Assembly (NCBI GenBank): GCA_024998755.1
Contig: JACEUU010000002.1
Span: forward strand, 602,045 to 666,044
DNA from: Vampirovibrio sp.
GTDB taxonomy: Bacteria > Cyanobacteriota > Vampirovibrionia > Vampirovibrionales > JAJTHC01
Direction: 5' to 3'
DNA: 64,000 bases
A program made the position numbers and the translations under genes. This document shows positions 1 to 9,837 of this stretch, piece by piece. Position 1 is the stretch's first letter; each line of letters opens with the position of its first letter. The notes below the pieces were generated by a model. That model had not been told where the DNA came from. It was given only the letters and a program-made list of their open reading frames with translations, and did no database searches.

Positions 1-1490
1 GGCACACCCCACAAGCGTTGTCTGCTAATACACCATTCCGCCCTGTTAGCCACCATGGTGCTAATGCGGGTTTGCCCTCGTTCAGGAATCCACTGGACAG
101 TTTTAATTTCTTGCAAGGCTGTTTCACGAAACGCATTGACGTTAATAAACCATTGTTCCGTCGCACGAAAAATAACAGGCGTTTTAGCTCGCCAACTATG
201 CGGGTAGCTATGCGTGAACAAATAATGATGCACTAAAGCATTTTGAGCCTTGAGGATATCTAAAATGACCCAATTGGCTTTTTCATAAAATTGCCCTTGA
301 ACGGCTTCTGGCACGAACGGTTCTACCATGAAAACGCCTCGACCATCAATAGGCGAAAGAATAGGCAATGGAGCGTGTTGCAAGTGTTCCCGATTCAACG
401 ATTGGACGGCTTGAAAGTCATCAGGTCCATGCCCAGGGGCAATGTGAACAATCCCCGTACCGGCATCTAACGTAACAAATAAGGCGTTTAATACAACAGA
501 TTTTTTCCCTTCAGTAAAGGGATGATTCGCCTGCAAACCAGCCAAATCTGTGCCTTTTAGTGTGCCTAATTTAATGGGCGATCTTTCCTGCTTCAGTAAG
601 TTTTCAACGGGCTCTAGCCTATCGGTTGCCACAACAATCTTCCCAAAGGCTTCGGTTTGAAGCACGGTGTATTCAAACGCAGGATGCACGGCTAACGCCA
701 CGTTAGAAGGCAAAGTCCATGGGGTGGTTGTCCAAATAAGGATAGACGCATCGGTTAATAGCGTAGATTGTTCGGGTGAAAGTGGGTTGCCATAGGCTTT
801 TTCAAGCGTTTTCAGCGGAAACAACACATGAATACTATGGCTTTCAACATCGGCATATTCAATTTCAGCTTCCGCCATGGCAGATTCTGAAACGGGGCAC
901 CAATGCACGGGTTTTAAGCCTTTATAAACGTAGCCTTTTTTAACCATTTCAGCGAATAGTTCAATTTGGCGGGCTTCAAAATCGGCATCAATGGTTAAAT
1001 AAGGGCTTTCCCAATGCCCTGAAATACCTAAGCGTTTGAAGTTGGTTTCTTGCCCTTTGAGATTGCCATGGGCGAAGGCTCTGCATTTTTCACGCAATTC
1101 TAGTGGAGAAACCGCTTTTCTGCCGCCTTTAATTTTCTTTTCAACGGCGGCTTCAATGGGCAGACCATGCCCATCGTACCCAGGAACGTAAGGCGTGTAG
1201 AAGCCTTGCAGGTTTTTGAAGCGAATGACAATATCTTTTAAAATTTTGTTGAGGGCTGTGCCAATATGAATGTTTTCTGAAGACAGGTACGGCGGTCCAT
1301 CATGCAAAATGAATTTTTTAGAGATGCTGCGTTGGGCTAGCACTTGTTTGTAAACGTCGTGTTCTTCCCAGAATGCTTGAATTTCAGGTTCACGCACTGT
1401 AGCACCAGCCCGCATGGGAAAAGTGGTTTCAGGCAGTTGTAAGGTTTGTTTGTAGTTGGGGGTTTCGGGTGGGGAAGGGGTTGTCATCAT
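1..1490 (-). CDS. ileS: Isoleucine--tRNA ligase, N-terminal 496 residues (runs off the window)
   Basis: My reading of the minus strand gives an open frame from a tandem ATGATG at 1490 to the window edge; it is missing from the ORF track because no stop lies inside. It charges tRNA-Ile in the cytoplasm. The class I catalytic core is visible: HDGPPY followed by HIGTALNKILKD, then VPGYDGHGLPIE, and an editing-domain stretch with WTTTPWTLPSN. The signature reads HIGT rather than HIGH. The upstream part of the coding strand is very C-rich and G-poor. Family identity is secure. The KMSKS loop and zinc tail would lie outside the window. Confidence 0.95.
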   Translation of the reverse strand, partial: MMTTPSPPETPNYKQTLQLPETTFPMRAGATVREPEIQAFWEEHDVYKQVLAQRSISKKFILHDGPPYLSSENIHIGTALNKILKDIVIRFKNLQGFYTPYVPGYDGHGLPIEAAVEKKIKGGRKAVSPLELREKCRAFAHGNLKGQETNFKRLGISGHWESPYLTIDADFEARQIELFAEMVKKGYVYKGLKPVHWCPVSESAMAEAEIEYADVESHSIHVLFPLKTLEKAYGNPLSPEQSTLLTDASILIWTTTPWTLPSNVALAVHPAFEYTVLQTEAFGKIVVATDRLEPVENLLKQERSPIKLGTLKGTDLAGLQANHPFTEGKKSVVLNALFVTLDAGTGIVHIAPGHGPDDFQAVQSLNREHLQHAPLPILSPIDGRGVFMVEPFVPEAVQGQFYEKANWVILDILKAQNALVHHYLFTHSYPHSWRAKTPVIFRATEQWFINVNAFRETALQEIKTVQWIPERGQTRISTMVANRAEWCISRQRLWGV

Positions 1491-1643
1491 CACAAAAATA
1501 GAGCCTTTAAATTAAAACAAAATGGGTAGGAATAGTCTAACAATCATACCGCAAACCAACCGGTAAAGTATAGAGAAAACTCTGAAAACTTTTTCAGTGC
1601 TTCCTAGATAGCATTTTTTTAGAACGAGTCGGTTTAATGCTAA

Positions 1644-1814
1644 TAGACCTCTTGCATGACTCGATAGGTGGGTGCAGATTCTAGGGACGAGTAACGCAGA
1701 ACCGGAGTGTATACAGAAATACATGAGGATTCGAGTAACGCAGTAACAACGTAAAACGTTCTACGTTTTCTCGCTCTGCGGATGCCCCAGATATCGAGTC
1801 ATGCAAGAGGTCTA
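1644..1814. repeat. 171 bp element with perfect 23 bp terminal inverted repeats
   Basis: The ends are exact inverted copies starting TAGACCTCTTGCATGACT. The interior has further imperfect pairings, and no credible gene (the 70-residue minus ORF is a shadow). It lies between ileS and the metallophosphoesterase gene. The last 15 bases reappear at 48801-48815. It looks like a MITE, or the fused ends of an insertion sequence that has lost its transposase. No flanking target duplication was clear to me. Confidence 0.75.
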
Positions 1815-1854
1815 ATGTGAAATCGGCGTGAATAGGCATTAGGGTTTTTAAAGA

Positions 1855-3516
1855 ATGAACTACTTAAATTACAACCAAATTCAACCGTTGCCAAGCACCT
1901 ATTATGGTATGCCGCAGTCAGCAACTATTCATGCTGCTGTTGCCAATACACTCCATGCCATCGCCATGTCATCTGCTAAATCACCAGTAGCATCTGTGCA
2001 ACCCCCACCCCAGAAGACCAAAGTGGAAGCGAAGTTAGATGAACCTTCTGAACCACGGTTTGTAAAACCTGCCACACCTCAAAGTAAAGCCAACCCCTTC
2101 CCATGGATGCCTGTATTGTTAGGCACAGGGACTGCAGCCGCTGTTGGAACAGGCATTTATGCTTTCATAAACCGTAATAAAGCAACCGAAGTTGCAAACA
2201 AGGCCATTGAAAAAACTCCCTCGGTTATGGAAGCTATGCACAATGTTTTCGCTAACGCTACAGACTTCCTACCCTATCAAGTCAATGTGCTGAATCCTTC
2301 TAAACTGAATGGCAACGAAGCAACAGACGCTATTGGCTACTTAGAAGCGGTAAAAAAACTAAAAACTGCCGACAATCTTTACTTAGGAGATTTACACGGA
2401 GCATGGCAAAAACTACTGCAACACCTTAGCATGGCGGAACTCATTCAAATGCCGGAAGCCACAGCGAAAGAATTTGTAGCTATTCATAAATTATTGGAAG
2501 GGTTAGAAACCATTCCCACAAAGGGGGGTAGTAATCATTATGCTCAACTTTATAGCCAAGCGGATTTACCTAAAGCCGTTCAAGCTATTGAACGCTTTAA
2601 AGTAGCACTAGATCAAGTACAGTTTATTGACGATAAACGAGGCTTGCATCTTGTGGGCGATATTTTAGCAGACCGTGGGCAAAGTGATTTTGCCATGTTA
2701 CTATTACTTGAAAAAATGCAACCTAAAATCAAAAGTATGGTGCTTTCTAATCATGACTTAGATGCGTTGTATGCCTACAGGCAACAAGTGCTATTAAAAA
2801 CAGACCCCAAATTAACGCCATTAAACCGTTGTAATGACCCACAGAGGGTAGAACGAGCAGCGGGGCAAGCACAATCTTCCTCATTGGCTTATCAAGTCGC
2901 AGAAACTAATCCTGCTTTAATGCAGGAATTAACGACTTTAGCGTCCAATCATTTTAAACGCTTAAAGCTAATTCATTACGACCCTGATACAGAAACCCTC
3001 ATGTTACATAGTGCTTTAGCCCCTGCCCAAGCAGAAAAACTGTTAAAAGCCTATATACCTGATGCAAAACAAAGAGCATTGGTGCAAGCACACCTAAAAA
3101 CAGGAACAATGGCAGAATACGCCCAAGCTGTGGATACTTTAAATCAGGGTTTTCAAAAGCATCTACAAGAAAACTGGTTGAAAGACCCGAATGATCAAAC
3201 ACTCGCACAGCATGATAGCGATATTTTCTATAAAATCTATATGCAGGATGCGAGAAGAAAATTTGAGACAGAAGCGTTGGTTACCGATAATGAATTCCCA
3301 TTCCATAACCCCAATGTGGTTAAAAACATTGCCTTTGGGCACGACCATAACGACGATGAAAGCCCTATTGTAGTAGCTAAACAGTTAGCAGGTAGCCCGA
3401 TATTTTACATGCTAGACCAGTATGCTTGCAAACCGAAAGTTGATAAAGCATGGCAGTTTAGCCGGGTGTTTAGCCCTTCACTGGTCAATCAAACACCGTT
3501 TTCAGCGGTAGCTTAG
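1855..3516 (+). CDS. Membrane-anchored calcineurin-like metallophosphoesterase
   Basis: Residues 1-80 are a proline/alanine-rich, probably disordered leader, followed by a glycine/alanine-rich hydrophobic segment near residues 85-105 (VLLGTGTAAAVGTGIYAF). The rest carries the metallophosphoesterase motifs in order: GDLHG near residue 180, GDILADRG near 267, SNHD near 298 (GNHD/E in most relatives) and GHDHND near 495. These are the usual two-metal ligands of serine/threonine phosphatase-like enzymes, so hydrolysis of a phosphoester is likely; the substrate is unknown. Length 553 residues. The SNHD variant keeps the Asn and His ligands. It stands alone, with ileS divergent upstream and an unknown gene convergent downstream. 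Confidence 0.72.
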   Translation: MNYLNYNQIQPLPSTYYGMPQSATIHAAVANTLHAIAMSSAKSPVASVQPPPQKTKVEAKLDEPSEPRFVKPATPQSKANPFPWMPVLLGTGTAAAVGTGIYAFINRNKATEVANKAIEKTPSVMEAMHNVFANATDFLPYQVNVLNPSKLNGNEATDAIGYLEAVKKLKTADNLYLGDLHGAWQKLLQHLSMAELIQMPEATAKEFVAIHKLLEGLETIPTKGGSNHYAQLYSQADLPKAVQAIERFKVALDQVQFIDDKRGLHLVGDILADRGQSDFAMLLLLEKMQPKIKSMVLSNHDLDALYAYRQQVLLKTDPKLTPLNRCNDPQRVERAAGQAQSSSLAYQVAETNPALMQELTTLASNHFKRLKLIHYDPDTETLMLHSALAPAQAEKLLKAYIPDAKQRALVQAHLKTGTMAEYAQAVDTLNQGFQKHLQENWLKDPNDQTLAQHDSDIFYKIYMQDARRKFETEALVTDNEFPFHNPNVVKNIAFGHDHNDDESPIVVAKQLAGSPIFYMLDQYACKPKVDKAWQFSRVFSPSLVNQTPFSAVA

Positions 3517-3522
3517 GTGTTT

Positions 3523-4236
3523 TTATTTCTTTTCTACCAGTAAATATTTCTTTTCTACCAGTAAAGCAGTCTGCCGTTGCTGGCGGAGGGTTTTAAATAC
3601 TTCCACCCAAACACCGGCTTCTAAACTGGCTTGGGCATGGGGTAGCCTACTTAAATAAGGCACTAATAACCCGATTCCCTTTAGCTGATTGAGCGTTAGT
3701 TGTTGTTGCTGGTTTGATGAGCGTTTAGGCAACGCTTTTAGTAACTGGCTTAGCGTTGCTTGGTACGTTTCAACTAGGTTAGTCCACTTTTTTAGCCATA
3801 ATGTGATTGTTTGAATACCCACCGTTTTTGCTAGAGTTTCATCGGTTTGTAGGCTGAATGCTTCTATCTGAACCAGTCTGGTTTTTAAACCGGCTAATAC
3901 CTTATGGCTATAGGGTACTTGGCTTTCTGGTACTAGGGGTAATGCTAGGGTGATGTAGGTACAGGCTTCTTGCAATGAAGCGAGGCTGGCATCTAACCGT
4001 TGGCGTTGGTAGCGGGCTTTGAGCCCTTGGTTTTGCATGAGGGGGGATAGACTTTCGGGCAAGTCTGTTTCTAGCCCGAATAGGGCGGTGGGTAGGGCGG
4101 TTTCATCGTCAAAGATGCCTAGCATATCTGCTTCTACCGAAAAATCATCGCTGGCTAGTTGCTTTTTCAACGATGTTTGATGGATTGTAGCGTACCCGAT
4201 GGTGGGTCGGAAGGTGGAATGAGAGTGGGACGTCAT
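3523..4236 (-). CDS. Hypothetical protein, 237 residues, duplicated C-terminal tail
   Basis: I do not recognise a family. The protein is mostly helical in character, leucine- and glutamine-rich, without signal peptide or membrane segment. The N-terminus is polar. The last 13 residues read LLVEKKYLLVEKK because a perfect 21 bp tandem duplication lies at the 3' end of the gene and adds seven codons in frame. It converges on the metallophosphoesterase gene with only six bases between the stops and is divergent from the uvrA-type gene. Confidence 0.6.
   Translation of the reverse strand: MTSHSHSTFRPTIGYATIHQTSLKKQLASDDFSVEADMLGIFDDETALPTALFGLETDLPESLSPLMQNQGLKARYQRQRLDASLASLQEACTYITLALPLVPESQVPYSHKVLAGLKTRLVQIEAFSLQTDETLAKTVGIQTITLWLKKWTNLVETYQATLSQLLKALPKRSSNQQQQLTLNQLKGIGLLVPYLSRLPHAQASLEAGVWVEVFKTLRQQRQTALLVEKKYLLVEKK
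3524..3565. repeat. 21 bp perfect tandem duplication
   Basis: Two adjacent identical 21 bp units (TATTTCTTTTCTACCAGTAA plus A) at the 3' end of the minus-strand gene. The unit is seven codons, so the reading frame survives and the protein gains a repeated LLVEKK(Y) tail. Confidence 0.9.
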
Positions 4237-4333
4237 GGTAGATTTTTCCTTATCGTTTTTATCATGGAAGGGTTTTCGGATTTATGCTAGATTTGAAAGA
4301 ATAAACCCCTCCAACCAACGGATGTTATAGCCT

Positions 4334-7300
4334 GTGAAAACTGCCACCCCGACGCCAACAAAAAAAATAACGCACCACACCTGCATTCATGTAGAACAAG
4401 CCTGCACCCACAACCTAAAAAACGTAACGGTGGATATCCCCAAACACCAGCTGGTCGTATTTACAGGCGTTTCAGGTAGCGGAAAATCAAGCCTCGCCTT
4501 TGATACCGTCTACGCCGAAGCCCAACGCCGATTCATGGATAGCTTGAGCGACTACGCCAAGCAATTCATCGGGCATAGCAACCCACCCCCTGTGGCATGG
4601 ATGACGGGGCTTTCCCCCGCCATTGCTATTGAACAAAAAACCGCCAGCTATTCGCCAAGGTCAACCGTGGGTACGGTTACTGAAGTGATGGATTACTTCC
4701 GAGTGCTGTTTGCACGGGCAGGCACGCCCCACTGCTCCAGTTGCGGTGCTAACATTCAGCCCCAATCACCCACACAAATGAAGGAACGCTTACTTGCCTT
4801 AGGCGAAGGCACAAAACTGCAACTCCTAGCCCCCGTAGTCAAAGGCAGAAAAGGCGAATACGGCGTTTTATTTCATCAACTACGAAAAGAAGGCTATAGC
4901 CGAGTTCGGGTAGATGGCGAAGTGCTGGAACTAGACGAATTGCCCGAAACCTACAAGTTAGCCCGCTATAAAATCCATCATGTGGAAGTGGTGATAGACC
5001 GCATTGTGCTGAAAACTACCGATAGTGTGGTGCATCGGTTGGAAGAAGCCATTGCTAAAACGCTCAAAAAAGGCGAAGGCACGCTGATTGCCCTCTATCA
5101 ACAACCCAATACATCTATTTTTACGGAAACGACGTTTTCAAAATTTTTGAGTTGCCTACCCTGTCAGCTGGATTTTGGCGAAATGGCACCCCGTTTGTTT
5201 AGTTTTAATTCGCCGTACGGGGCTTGCCCAACGTGCCAAGGTACAGGGCAAGAAGTGCATTTTAATGCGGATTCTCTCATCACACTACCGCATCTTTCGT
5301 TGGAAGCAGGGGGTATTCCTGTTTTGTTGGAGCTAATGGGTAAACGCTCCTTTAAAGCTTTTATTCCCTTGTTGCAAGAAGCCTTAGCCCCTTACCCGCT
5401 ACCCACCCACTTACCCTTCACCCAATGGACGGATTTTGAAAAAACACTGCTTTTATATGGAAAATCTGCCATAGAAACCACTGAAGAAGAGGACGCCGAA
5501 GCTGAAGGGGCAGGATTTATCAAACCGAAGAAATCCGCCTTAGAAAAAGAACCGCCTCGGCTCAATGCGGATACCCAAGGGGCTTGGGCCATTAGCTTCT
5601 TGGCGGAAACGGATGAAGAAATCGCTTCGTTAGGCGAACTAGATGGGTTATTGGAAAATTTTCAAGGCTTAGTGCCATTATTGAAAGCACGGTTTCAATC
5701 GGGTAGTAACGCCCTAAAAGCTAAGCTAGCCCCTTGTTTCAAAGCCCATACTTGTAATGAATGTAAGGGCGTTCGGCTCAATGCGTTTGCTCGCTCAGTT
5801 ACGTTGGGCAACCCCGCTTTCACAATGGATTATTTGCATACGGCTTCCATAGAAACGCTTTATTCAGGGGTTAAAAATCTTTGGGAACAGCTTTCCCCTA
5901 CGCAATTGCTGATTGTACAAACCCCGCTGAAAGCCGTTGAAACAAGGCTCCAATTTCTGTTGGATGTTGGGCTAAGTTACCTAACCCTTGGACGTAGAGC
6001 AGATACGTTGAGTGGCGGAGAAGCTCAACGCATTCGGTTGGCTAGCCAAATAGGGTCTGGTTTAGTGGGTGTGCTTTATGTGCTGGATGAACCGTCTATT
6101 GGGTTGCATCCGCATAACAATCAGCAGTTGATTGAGAGCTTAAAAACGTTGCGAGATAAAGGTAATTCCGTGTTGGTGGTGGAACATGATGAAGAGATGA
6201 TTCAGCAAGCTGATTGGGTAATAGATATTGGCCCACACGCAGGGCGTTTAGGTGGGCAACTCATAGCCGAAGGCACGGCGGAAACCATCGCCCAAAATGC
6301 GGATTCGGTTACAGGGCAGTATTTGGCTGGTACGAAAAAAATCCCCGTTAACACGAATCATCGTAAGGGCAATGGCAATGCTATCACGCTAAAAGGGGTT
6401 AATCGGCATAATCTTAAGAACTTGACTGTTGCCTTTCCGCTGGGAAAATGGACGACGGTTACAGGGTTAAGCGGGTCAGGGAAAAGCACGCTCGTGTTAG
6501 ATTGTTTGTACCCTGCCATTGAAACCTACCTGAAAACCATGACGCTTTCCTACGGTAGAAAACGGGTGTTGCCTGAAGGCGAAACCTTGCCAGATAATTG
6601 GTTGCCCCCCGAAGGCGTGAAAACCGTTACGGGCTTGGAACACGTTGATAAGCTTGTGGTCGTCGACCAATCGCCCATTGGAAGAACCAGTCGGTCAAAC
6701 CCCGCAACGTATACGGGGTTGTTTGATAGCATTCGCAATTTATATGCCAACACGGCATCCGCCAAACAACGAGGCTTTACACCCGCCCACTTTAGTTTCA
6801 ACGTCAACAAAGGACGATGTGAAACCTGTATGGGAGCAGGCACGGTTACTTATAAAATGGGCTTATTGCCTGATTCCAGCGTGCCATGCCCTGTGTGTGA
6901 AGGTAAACGCTATAAGCCCGAAATTTTGGCGGTCAAATACGAAGGACTCAACATTGCGGAACTCTTGGAAACGCCCATTGAACAGACGTTACCCCTGTTT
7001 GAAAGCCATGTGATTTTACATAAGCAGTTGCAAGTTTTGGTGGATGTTGGCTTGGGATATTTGGCATTGGGGCAGGGGGCTCCGTTTCTTTCGGGGGGGG
7101 AAGCCCAGCGTTTGAAACTGGCGACTGAATTGATGTTACCCTTACGCAGTCGGTCGGTTGTGGGGCAGACGGTTTACTTATTTGATGAGCCTTCCGTAGG
7201 TCTTCACTGGGAAGATTTAGCCACGCTAATTACCGTGATGAATAGGCTGGTGGATGCGGGGCATACGGTGATAGCGGTGGAGCATCAGCTAGATTTTATT

Positions 7301-7447
7301 GCGGCGAGTGATTGGGTGATAGACCTTGGTCCTGAAGCGGGGGAAGCGGGTGGACAGATTGTGGCGGTTGGCACGCCCCAAAAAATTGCAAGCACCAAAG
7401 CCAGCTTGACAGGGCATTACCTACATCCATTTTTGAAAAGTAGATGA
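4334..7447 (+). CDS. uvrA: Excinuclease ABC subunit A (UvrA-type DNA-damage ABC ATPase)
   Basis: UvrA recognises bulky DNA lesions and loads UvrB in nucleotide excision repair. Visible parts: first Walker [10 protein letters not shown] at residues 45-53, CxxC zinc elements, signature [12 protein letters not shown] near 560 followed by a DEP Walker B, second Walker [10 protein letters not shown] near 711, the C-terminal zinc module CETC...CPVC near 828-850, signature [12 protein letters not shown] near 919 and DEP Walker B. Start is GTG; the nearest in-frame upstream ATG (4322) is cut off by a TAG. At 1037 residues it is about 100 longer than usual UvrA, with an acidic insert ([11 protein letters not shown]) near 383. 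It could be a UvrA2-like paralogue; no uvrB is in view. Confidence 0.88.
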   Translation: MKTATPTPTKKITHHTCIHVEQACTHNLKNVTVDIPKHQLVVFTGVSGSGKSSLAFDTVYAEAQRRFMDSLSDYAKQFIGHSNPPPVAWMTGLSPAIAIEQKTASYSPRSTVGTVTEVMDYFRVLFARAGTPHCSSCGANIQPQSPTQMKERLLALGEGTKLQLLAPVVKGRKGEYGVLFHQLRKEGYSRVRVDGEVLELDELPETYKLARYKIHHVEVVIDRIVLKTTDSVVHRLEEAIAKTLKKGEGTLIALYQQPNTSIFTETTFSKFLSCLPCQLDFGEMAPRLFSFNSPYGACPTCQGTGQEVHFNADSLITLPHLSLEAGGIPVLLELMGKRSFKAFIPLLQEALAPYPLPTHLPFTQWTDFEKTLLLYGKSAIETTEEEDAEAEGAGFIKPKKSALEKEPPRLNADTQGAWAISFLAETDEEIASLGELDGLLENFQGLVPLLKARFQSGSNALKAKLAPCFKAHTCNECKGVRLNAFARSVTLGNPAFTMDYLHTASIETLYSGVKNLWEQLSPTQLLIVQTPLKAVETRLQFLLDVGLSYLTLGRRADTLSGGEAQRIRLASQIGSGLVGVLYVLDEPSIGLHPHNNQQLIESLKTLRDKGNSVLVVEHDEEMIQQADWVIDIGPHAGRLGGQLIAEGTAETIAQNADSVTGQYLAGTKKIPVNTNHRKGNGNAITLKGVNRHNLKNLTVAFPLGKWTTVTGLSGSGKSTLVLDCLYPAIETYLKTMTLSYGRKRVLPEGETLPDNWLPPEGVKTVTGLEHVDKLVVVDQSPIGRTSRSNPATYTGLFDSIRNLYANTASAKQRGFTPAHFSFNVNKGRCETCMGAGTVTYKMGLLPDSSVPCPVCEGKRYKPEILAVKYEGLNIAELLETPIEQTLPLFESHVILHKQLQVLVDVGLGYLALGQGAPFLSGGEAQRLKLATELMLPLRSRSVVGQTVYLFDEPSVGLHWEDLATLITVMNRLVDAGHTVIAVEHQLDFIAASDWVIDLGPEAGEAGGQIVAVGTPQKIASTKASLTGHYLHPFLKSR

Positions 7448-7463
7448 TTGTTATTCTTCTATT

Positions 7464-8774
7464 TTAAATAACAACCGACCGCAACGTGTCTTCCATCGCA
7501 TTCAGCGTCGCATCAATTTCTGCTTGCTGATGGCAAACCGATGTAAAACTAGCCTCAAACGGCGAAGGGGCTAAATAGATGCCTCTATTCAACATCCCCC
7601 AGAAAAACTGATTGAAAAACGCACGGTCTGTTTTGCAAACATCGGCAAAATTATGCACAGGGGCTTCCACAAAAAAGAGTGAAAACATCGCCCCCACCTG
7701 TTGCGTGGAATGGGGCAACTTAAATTGTTCACACAACCCAGCCATGCCCGCTACTAACTTTTTAGCGTTTGCATCCAAGGTTTCATAGGTATTAGGGGCT
7801 TCCAACAACTGGAGCGTCTTCAACCCAGCCGCCATCCCTAACGGATTCCCCGAAAGCGTGCCAGCCTGATACATCGTGCCTTGCGGAGCGACATTCGCCA
7901 TAATATCGGCTCGTCCGCCGTAAGCACCTACAGGCATCCCCCCACCGATAATTTTCCCCAACGTGGTAATATCGGGGGCTATGTTGTACAACGTCTGCAC
8001 CCCACCTGAATGCACCCGAAAGCCCGTCATCACTTCATCAAAAATCAACAAGCTACCATAAGCATTGCACATTTCTCGTAAGCCTTGTAAAAAGCCATTC
8101 ATCGGCAAGACACAGCCCATATTTCCAGCAACGGGTTCAATTAATACGCCAGCAATATCATCGCCGTAGGCTTCAAACAATGCCATGACGGCTTCTAAAT
8201 CGTTAAACGGAGCAGTCAACGTTTCTTGAGCCACCAACGGAGAAATGCCCGCACTATCGGGAATACCCAAGGTTGCCACGCCTGACCCTGCTTTCACCAA
8301 TAATGAATCTGCATGACCGTGGTAACAGCCTTCAAATTTAATCAGTTTTTTTCGCCCTGTAAAGGCTCTAGCTAACCGAATGGCACTCATCACGGCTTCC
8401 GTTCCCGAAGAAACGAAGCGGACTGTTTCCATTGCGGGGAAGCGATCAATCACGGCTTTTGCCAATAAATTTTCCAGCACGGTGGGGCATCCGAATGAAA
8501 GCCCATTGAGGGCGGTTTCCCGCACGGCTTCTACTACTTGCGGATGGGCGTGCCCTAAAATGGCGGGTCCCCAGCTCAACACATAATCTAAATAGTCGTG
8601 TCCGTCGATATCGGTGATAGTCGCCCCTTTGGCTTTTTGTAGGAAGAGGGGTGTGCCTCCGCCGACAGATTTAAACGCCCGAACAGGGCTATTAACCCCT
8701 CCGGGTAGTAGGGTTTTGGCGGTTTCGAAGGCGGCATCTGAAAGGGGACGTTGGCGTGTGGGTGTGGTGGTCAT
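7464..8774 (-). CDS. hemL: Glutamate-1-semialdehyde 2,1-aminomutase
   Basis: This PLP enzyme converts glutamate-1-semialdehyde to 5-aminolevulinate, the last step of the C5 route to tetrapyrroles. The family entry PGGVNSPVRAF is near the N-terminus, with FEGCYHGHADSLLVKAG, FDEVMTGFR and TTLGKIIGGGMPVGA (Schiff-base lysine) following. I start at the second in-frame ATG, giving MTTTPT and a normal 436-residue length. The ORF track begins nine residues earlier at 8801; neither start has a strong ribosome site. hemB, which uses the product, is at 60.5 kb. The gene converges with uvrA. Confidence 0.93.
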   Translation of the reverse strand: MTTTPTRQRPLSDAAFETAKTLLPGGVNSPVRAFKSVGGGTPLFLQKAKGATITDIDGHDYLDYVLSWGPAILGHAHPQVVEAVRETALNGLSFGCPTVLENLLAKAVIDRFPAMETVRFVSSGTEAVMSAIRLARAFTGRKKLIKFEGCYHGHADSLLVKAGSGVATLGIPDSAGISPLVAQETLTAPFNDLEAVMALFEAYGDDIAGVLIEPVAGNMGCVLPMNGFLQGLREMCNAYGSLLIFDEVMTGFRVHSGGVQTLYNIAPDITTLGKIIGGGMPVGAYGGRADIMANVAPQGTMYQAGTLSGNPLGMAAGLKTLQLLEAPNTYETLDANAKKLVAGMAGLCEQFKLPHSTQQVGAMFSLFFVEAPVHNFADVCKTDRAFFNQFFWGMLNRGIYLAPSPFEASFTSVCHQQAEIDATLNAMEDTLRSVVI

Positions 8775-8828
8775 TTTTAGGGGTCTTTCTAAATGAGTCA
8801 TTTTTTACTTCGGGAAAAGGGTTGGAGG

Positions 8829-9752
8829 CTAACCCCCTATCCAGCAAGAGGGCGGAGAGGATGAGTGTAACATTTTTTTAATTTCATTGAACTCCTGATT
8901 GAAAGAATCCCGTTCGGTAACACTTTGTAAAAGATGTTGTATCCATGCAATGGTATTGCTTACTTTTTGAGCTTCTTTAGGATCTTTATCTACCCACAAT
9001 GGGGGCGATATTCGGAGGTTTTCCCCAACTAACTTGCCTTGATGCACGCAGATGTTTCGCAAATATCTTAATGCGTTAAAAACGGGGTATAAGGTTTTTG
9101 GGCTGTAATTTTTAGGGAAGCCCAGTTCTTGAATGATGGGAAGCCAAATTTTCCGAGGCGTTTTAGCATGTTTCAATAATCCACATAGTGTACCAAAATC
9201 TTGAGATTGCATAACTACCCAAGCGGGTAATTGTGTGTGGCTGGGGTACTGTTGCAGAAATAGCCTTGTGGCTTGTTCCGTATACTTATCATTGTGTTTT
9301 CGGGTTGCAGTGGCTACTAACGCTAGGTTTTCAAAAGCGTTATCGTAACACCAGTAAATATCTTGCGTGGTGGTTATCATTTGTTCGGTTAATAAGGTTT
9401 TAAATTTCAGTTCTAATTTTAGTAAACTGGCAATCAGCAGTAGCCGAAGGCGTTCATTTTGTTGGTAAGTGGTAATAATACTGTTGGCTGGTGTGTTTGG
9501 TTTGATTTTTTTTGAGTTGGGTTGGTAGAAATGTCTAAAATATTGAGATAAGTGGTAGTAGCCGACTGCTTCGATTAGTTTGATGAATCTTGTTTCTTCG
9601 TAATTATCGCTGAACACGAGCCCTCGTTCTTTTAACAGGTTGAGGTGTTGTTGTGGGGTTAAAAAATTTTTGAAACAAAAAGAGCCGCCCTGGTGCACTT
9701 CTTCGAGAGGTGTGGCGACTACGATAAGTTTATTATTACTGTAATCCGCCAA
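8829..9752 (-). CDS. Abi_2-family abortive-infection-like protein with HEPN motif
   Basis: The order of motifs matches the Abi_2 (AbiD/AbiF-type) family: a basic QQHLNLLKERGL segment, then YYHLSQYFRHF, then the C-terminal RNICVH, an R-N-x3-H motif typical of HEPN ribonucleases (near residue 233). Such proteins are phage-defence or toxin candidates thought to cleave RNA; that is family knowledge, not shown here. The start is a TTG preceded by AAAGGA at good spacing. It lies directly downstream of the ATPase/TOPRIM pair on the same strand, with an 85 bp gap, so the three genes form a small defence island. Confidence 0.78.
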   Translation of the reverse strand: MADYSNNKLIVVATPLEEVHQGGSFCFKNFLTPQQHLNLLKERGLVFSDNYEETRFIKLIEAVGYYHLSQYFRHFYQPNSKKIKPNTPANSIITTYQQNERLRLLLIASLLKLELKFKTLLTEQMITTTQDIYWCYDNAFENLALVATATRKHNDKYTEQATRLFLQQYPSHTQLPAWVVMQSQDFGTLCGLLKHAKTPRKIWLPIIQELGFPKNYSPKTLYPVFNALRYLRNICVHQGKLVGENLRISPPLWVDKDPKEAQKVSNTIAWIQHLLQSVTERDSFNQEFNEIKKMLHSSSPPSCWIGG

Positions 9753-9837
9753 TTTGTCAATCCTTTTTTATTAATCCATCCACTTTGGTTGAGTTGTTTT
9801 TTTATTGTACCCCAAATAGTGTTTTCTCAATAGCGGG

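Noticed and set aside
1218-1290. HIGT instead of HIGH in IleS, taken as a sign of an inactive enzyme
   Set aside because: The surrounding core is perfect, the gene is essential, and changes at the last position of this signature occur in class I synthetases; I cannot call it defective.
1512-1724. 70-residue minus-strand ORF
   Set aside because: It lies mostly within the inverted-repeat element and has no ribosome site or family features.
6645-7013. 122-residue plus-strand ORF inside the uvrA gene
   Set aside because: Out-of-frame shadow within a conserved zinc-module region of UvrA.
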